From the NCBI GenBank assembly GCA_040307715.1, contig JAWRJC010000048.1:1-8653 (forward strand): a DNA stretch of 8,653 nucleotides, written 5' to 3'. The translations under genes were made by a program, and so were the position numbers. Source of the stretch: RUG13615 sp040307715. Its GTDB lineage: Bacteria > Bacillota > Clostridia > Peptostreptococcales > Anaerovoracaceae. Positions 5,969 through 8,653 of the stretch are shown piece after piece (the stretch's first letter is position 1; each line of letters begins with the position of its first letter). The notes beneath the pieces are model-generated. The model saw only the letters and a program-made list of their open reading frames with translations, was not told the DNA's origin and did not search any database.

Positions 5969-7108
5969 CTATCCTTCGAAATGCGCCGCCACTTTCTGCA
6001 GCCATTCGATGACCGGAATATGCTGCGGACAGATCGCCTCGCACTGGCCGCACGCGATACAGTCGCTCGCTTTGCCGAACGTTCCGGTGAGCCGGCTGTA
6101 GTAGTTCTCCTGCGGTTTCCAATCCTTGTCCTCTTTTTCCTGTTCGTCCGCATTATAGAGGGAGAAGTATTTTGGAATCGCAATGTTCATCGGGCACCCG
6201 TTGGTACAGTACGAACAGCCGGTGCACGGGATCGCGATCGAGGCGTTCATGATGTCTACCGCGCCTTTGATCACCGCCTGCTCCTCTTCACTTAGCGGTT
6301 CGAATTCCTTCATATAGCTCGTATTATCCAGCATCTGCTCCATGCTGCTCATGCCGGACAGCACCATGCCGACCGCCGGTATGCTGGCAGCGAAGCGGAT
6401 CGCCCACGACGGCACGGACATGTCCGGATGATATGCCTTGAACGCCGATTCGACCTCCGCAGGCACGCGCTGCGCCAGCGTTCCGCCTTTGACCGGTTCC
6501 ATGACGACGACCGGCACCCCGTGCTTTTCCGCGACCGCGCAGGCTTCTCCCGCACGGATGCCCGGGTTGTCCCAGTCGATCCAGTTGACCTGCAGCTGGA
6601 CGAATTCGATCTCCGGGTGATCTGTCAGGACTCTGTCCAGCATCTCCGGACTGTCGTGCATCGAAAAGCCGATGTGCTTCACAAGCCCCTGCGCTTTCTT
6701 CTCCGCGATGAAGCCAAAGCAGTCCAGACTTTCGTACTTCGGATATGCTTCCGCCCCGACATTGTGCAGCAGATAGTAATCAAAGTACTCTGCGCCGGTC
6801 TTGCGGAGCTGCTCATTGAAGACCTTCTCGCGATCCTCTTTGGTCTTGATGAATGCCTGGTGCAGCTTTGTTGCCAGCGTATAGGAATCGCGCGGATACC
6901 GGCTCGTCAGGATCTCCTTCACTGCGTCCTCACTCTTGAAATCGTGGTACATCCACGCTGTATCGAAGTAAGTGAATCCCTGCTCGATAAAAGCGTCGAC
7001 CATCTTTTTCGCCAGTTCGATGTCGATAGTCCCCTCGTCGTTTGGATCGGTCAGAGGCAGGCGCATGAGTCCGAATCCCAGTTTCTTCGCTCCATTGAAA
7101 ATATCCAT
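5969..7108 (-). CDS. Aldo/keto reductase with C-terminal double 4Fe-4S domain
   Basis: A 379-aa cytoplasmic oxidoreductase. Residues 1 to about 270 are an aldo/keto reductase barrel with the tetrad visible: D49 and Y54 in FDTAWMYH, K81 in LATKL, and H115 in YYLLHN. Residues about 290-370 form a ferredoxin-like tail with two 4Fe-4S motifs, C295-C298-C301-C305 followed by Pro and C350-C353-C356-C360 followed by Pro. This architecture is common in anaerobic Firmicutes and Bacteroidetes, where the clusters are thought to let the enzyme exchange electrons with ferredoxin-type partners; the substrate is usually unknown. The ATG at 7108 has AAGGAG at 7118-7123 with a 9-nt spacer. It probably forms a two-gene unit with the MATE exporter 14 nt downstream. 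No convincing promoter was found in the spacer upstream. Confidence 0.93.
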   Translation of the reverse strand: MDIFNGAKKLGFGLMRLPLTDPNDEGTIDIELAKKMVDAFIEQGFTYFDTAWMYHDFKSEDAVKEILTSRYPRDSYTLATKLHQAFIKTKEDREKVFNEQLRKTGAEYFDYYLLHNVGAEAYPKYESLDCFGFIAEKKAQGLVKHIGFSMHDSPEMLDRVLTDHPEIEFVQLQVNWIDWDNPGIRAGEACAVAEKHGVPVVVMEPVKGGTLAQRVPAEVESAFKAYHPDMSVPSWAIRFAASIPAVGMVLSGMSSMEQMLDNTSYMKEFEPLSEEEQAVIKGAVDIMNASIAIPCTGCSYCTNGCPMNIAIPKYFSLYNADEQEKEDKDWKPQENYYSRLTGTFGKASDCIACGQCEAICPQHIPVIEWLQKVAAHFEG

Positions 7109-7142
7109 ACCGATGTACTCCTTGTTGTATTGATATCCGGCT

Positions 7143-7226
7143 CGCGGCTGTCAGGCGCATTCCCTTCGCGCATCTGTGTTCGCTGCGCTCACAACGATGC
7201 GCTCAGGGAACAGCGCCTGCGCCGCG
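7143..7226. repeat. 84-nt imperfect palindrome (REP-like intergenic hairpin)
   Basis: Five pairing blocks nest around one centre: CGCGGC (7143-7148) with GCCGCG (7221-7226), CAGGCGC (7152-7158) with GCGCCTG (7213-7219), TTCCCT (7160-7165) with AGGGAA (7205-7210), GCGCATC (7168-7174) with GATGCGC (7196-7202), and TGTG (7175-7178) with CACA (7190-7193). The loop is about 11 nt. Small symmetric or near-symmetric interruptions separate the blocks. It occupies most of the 153-nt gap between mutS2 and the aldo/keto reductase. No T-tract follows on either strand, so it is not a standard terminator. It could be a dispersed repetitive palindrome, a transcript-stabilising or processing hairpin, or the remnant of a small mobile repeat. 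Confidence 0.7.
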
Positions 7227-7261
7227 GGCACTGCTTCTCTATTCACCAAGCGAGGCGTCCG

Positions 7262-8653
<1,392 letters not shown>

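Noticed and set aside
7149..7154. CTGACA on the minus strand as a -35 for the aldo/keto reductase gene.
   Set aside because: No reasonable -10 follows at 16-18 nt, and the hexamer is part of the palindrome region; too weak to call a promoter.

Overview
The window looks like chromosomal DNA from an anaerobic, fermentative bacterium, most likely a Firmicute (Clostridia or a relative). Pointers are a MutS2 with a C-terminal Smr domain, a MepA-type MATE exporter, an aldo/keto reductase with a tail carrying two 4Fe-4S motifs, strong AAGGAG/GGAGG ribosome binding sites, and a TRAP transporter. Genus and species cannot be told from this sequence alone.

Left part (1-4495): a regulated uptake-and-catabolism unit. 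A LysR-type regulator (3608-4495, + strand) is transcribed divergently from a tight minus-strand operon. In transcription order the operon is an intact metal-dependent amidohydrolase-2 enzyme (3439-2699), a same-length paralogue that has lost every recognisable metal/catalytic residue (2682-1942), TRAP small permease DctQ (1919-1353), TRAP large permease DctM (1349-81), and the first codons of a secreted protein, probably the DctP solute-binding subunit, which runs off the left edge. Gaps inside the operon are 3-45 nt. The 168-nt divergent intergenic region holds face-to-face promoters with overlapping -10 boxes and a strong dyad that suits a LysR operator. The substrate is unknown; the families suggest an organic acid or other small carboxylated compound.

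Middle (4496-4583): a Rho-independent terminator hairpin with T-rich tracts on both sides, shared by the convergent LysR gene and MATE gene.

Right part (4584-8653), all minus strand: the 3' 463 codons of mutS2, a 153-nt spacer dominated by an 84-nt imperfect palindrome, an aldo/keto reductase with two 4Fe-4S motifs, and 14 nt later a MATE multidrug/toxin exporter. Sampled lines here are clearly GC-richer (about 65-68%) than sampled lines of the left unit (about 45-57%), so the TRAP/amidohydrolase/LysR unit may be an acquired block next to core genes.

There is no CRISPR array, tRNA, rRNA, transposase or phage gene. The point most worth following up is the enzyme/pseudoenzyme amidohydrolase pair embedded in the TRAP operon.
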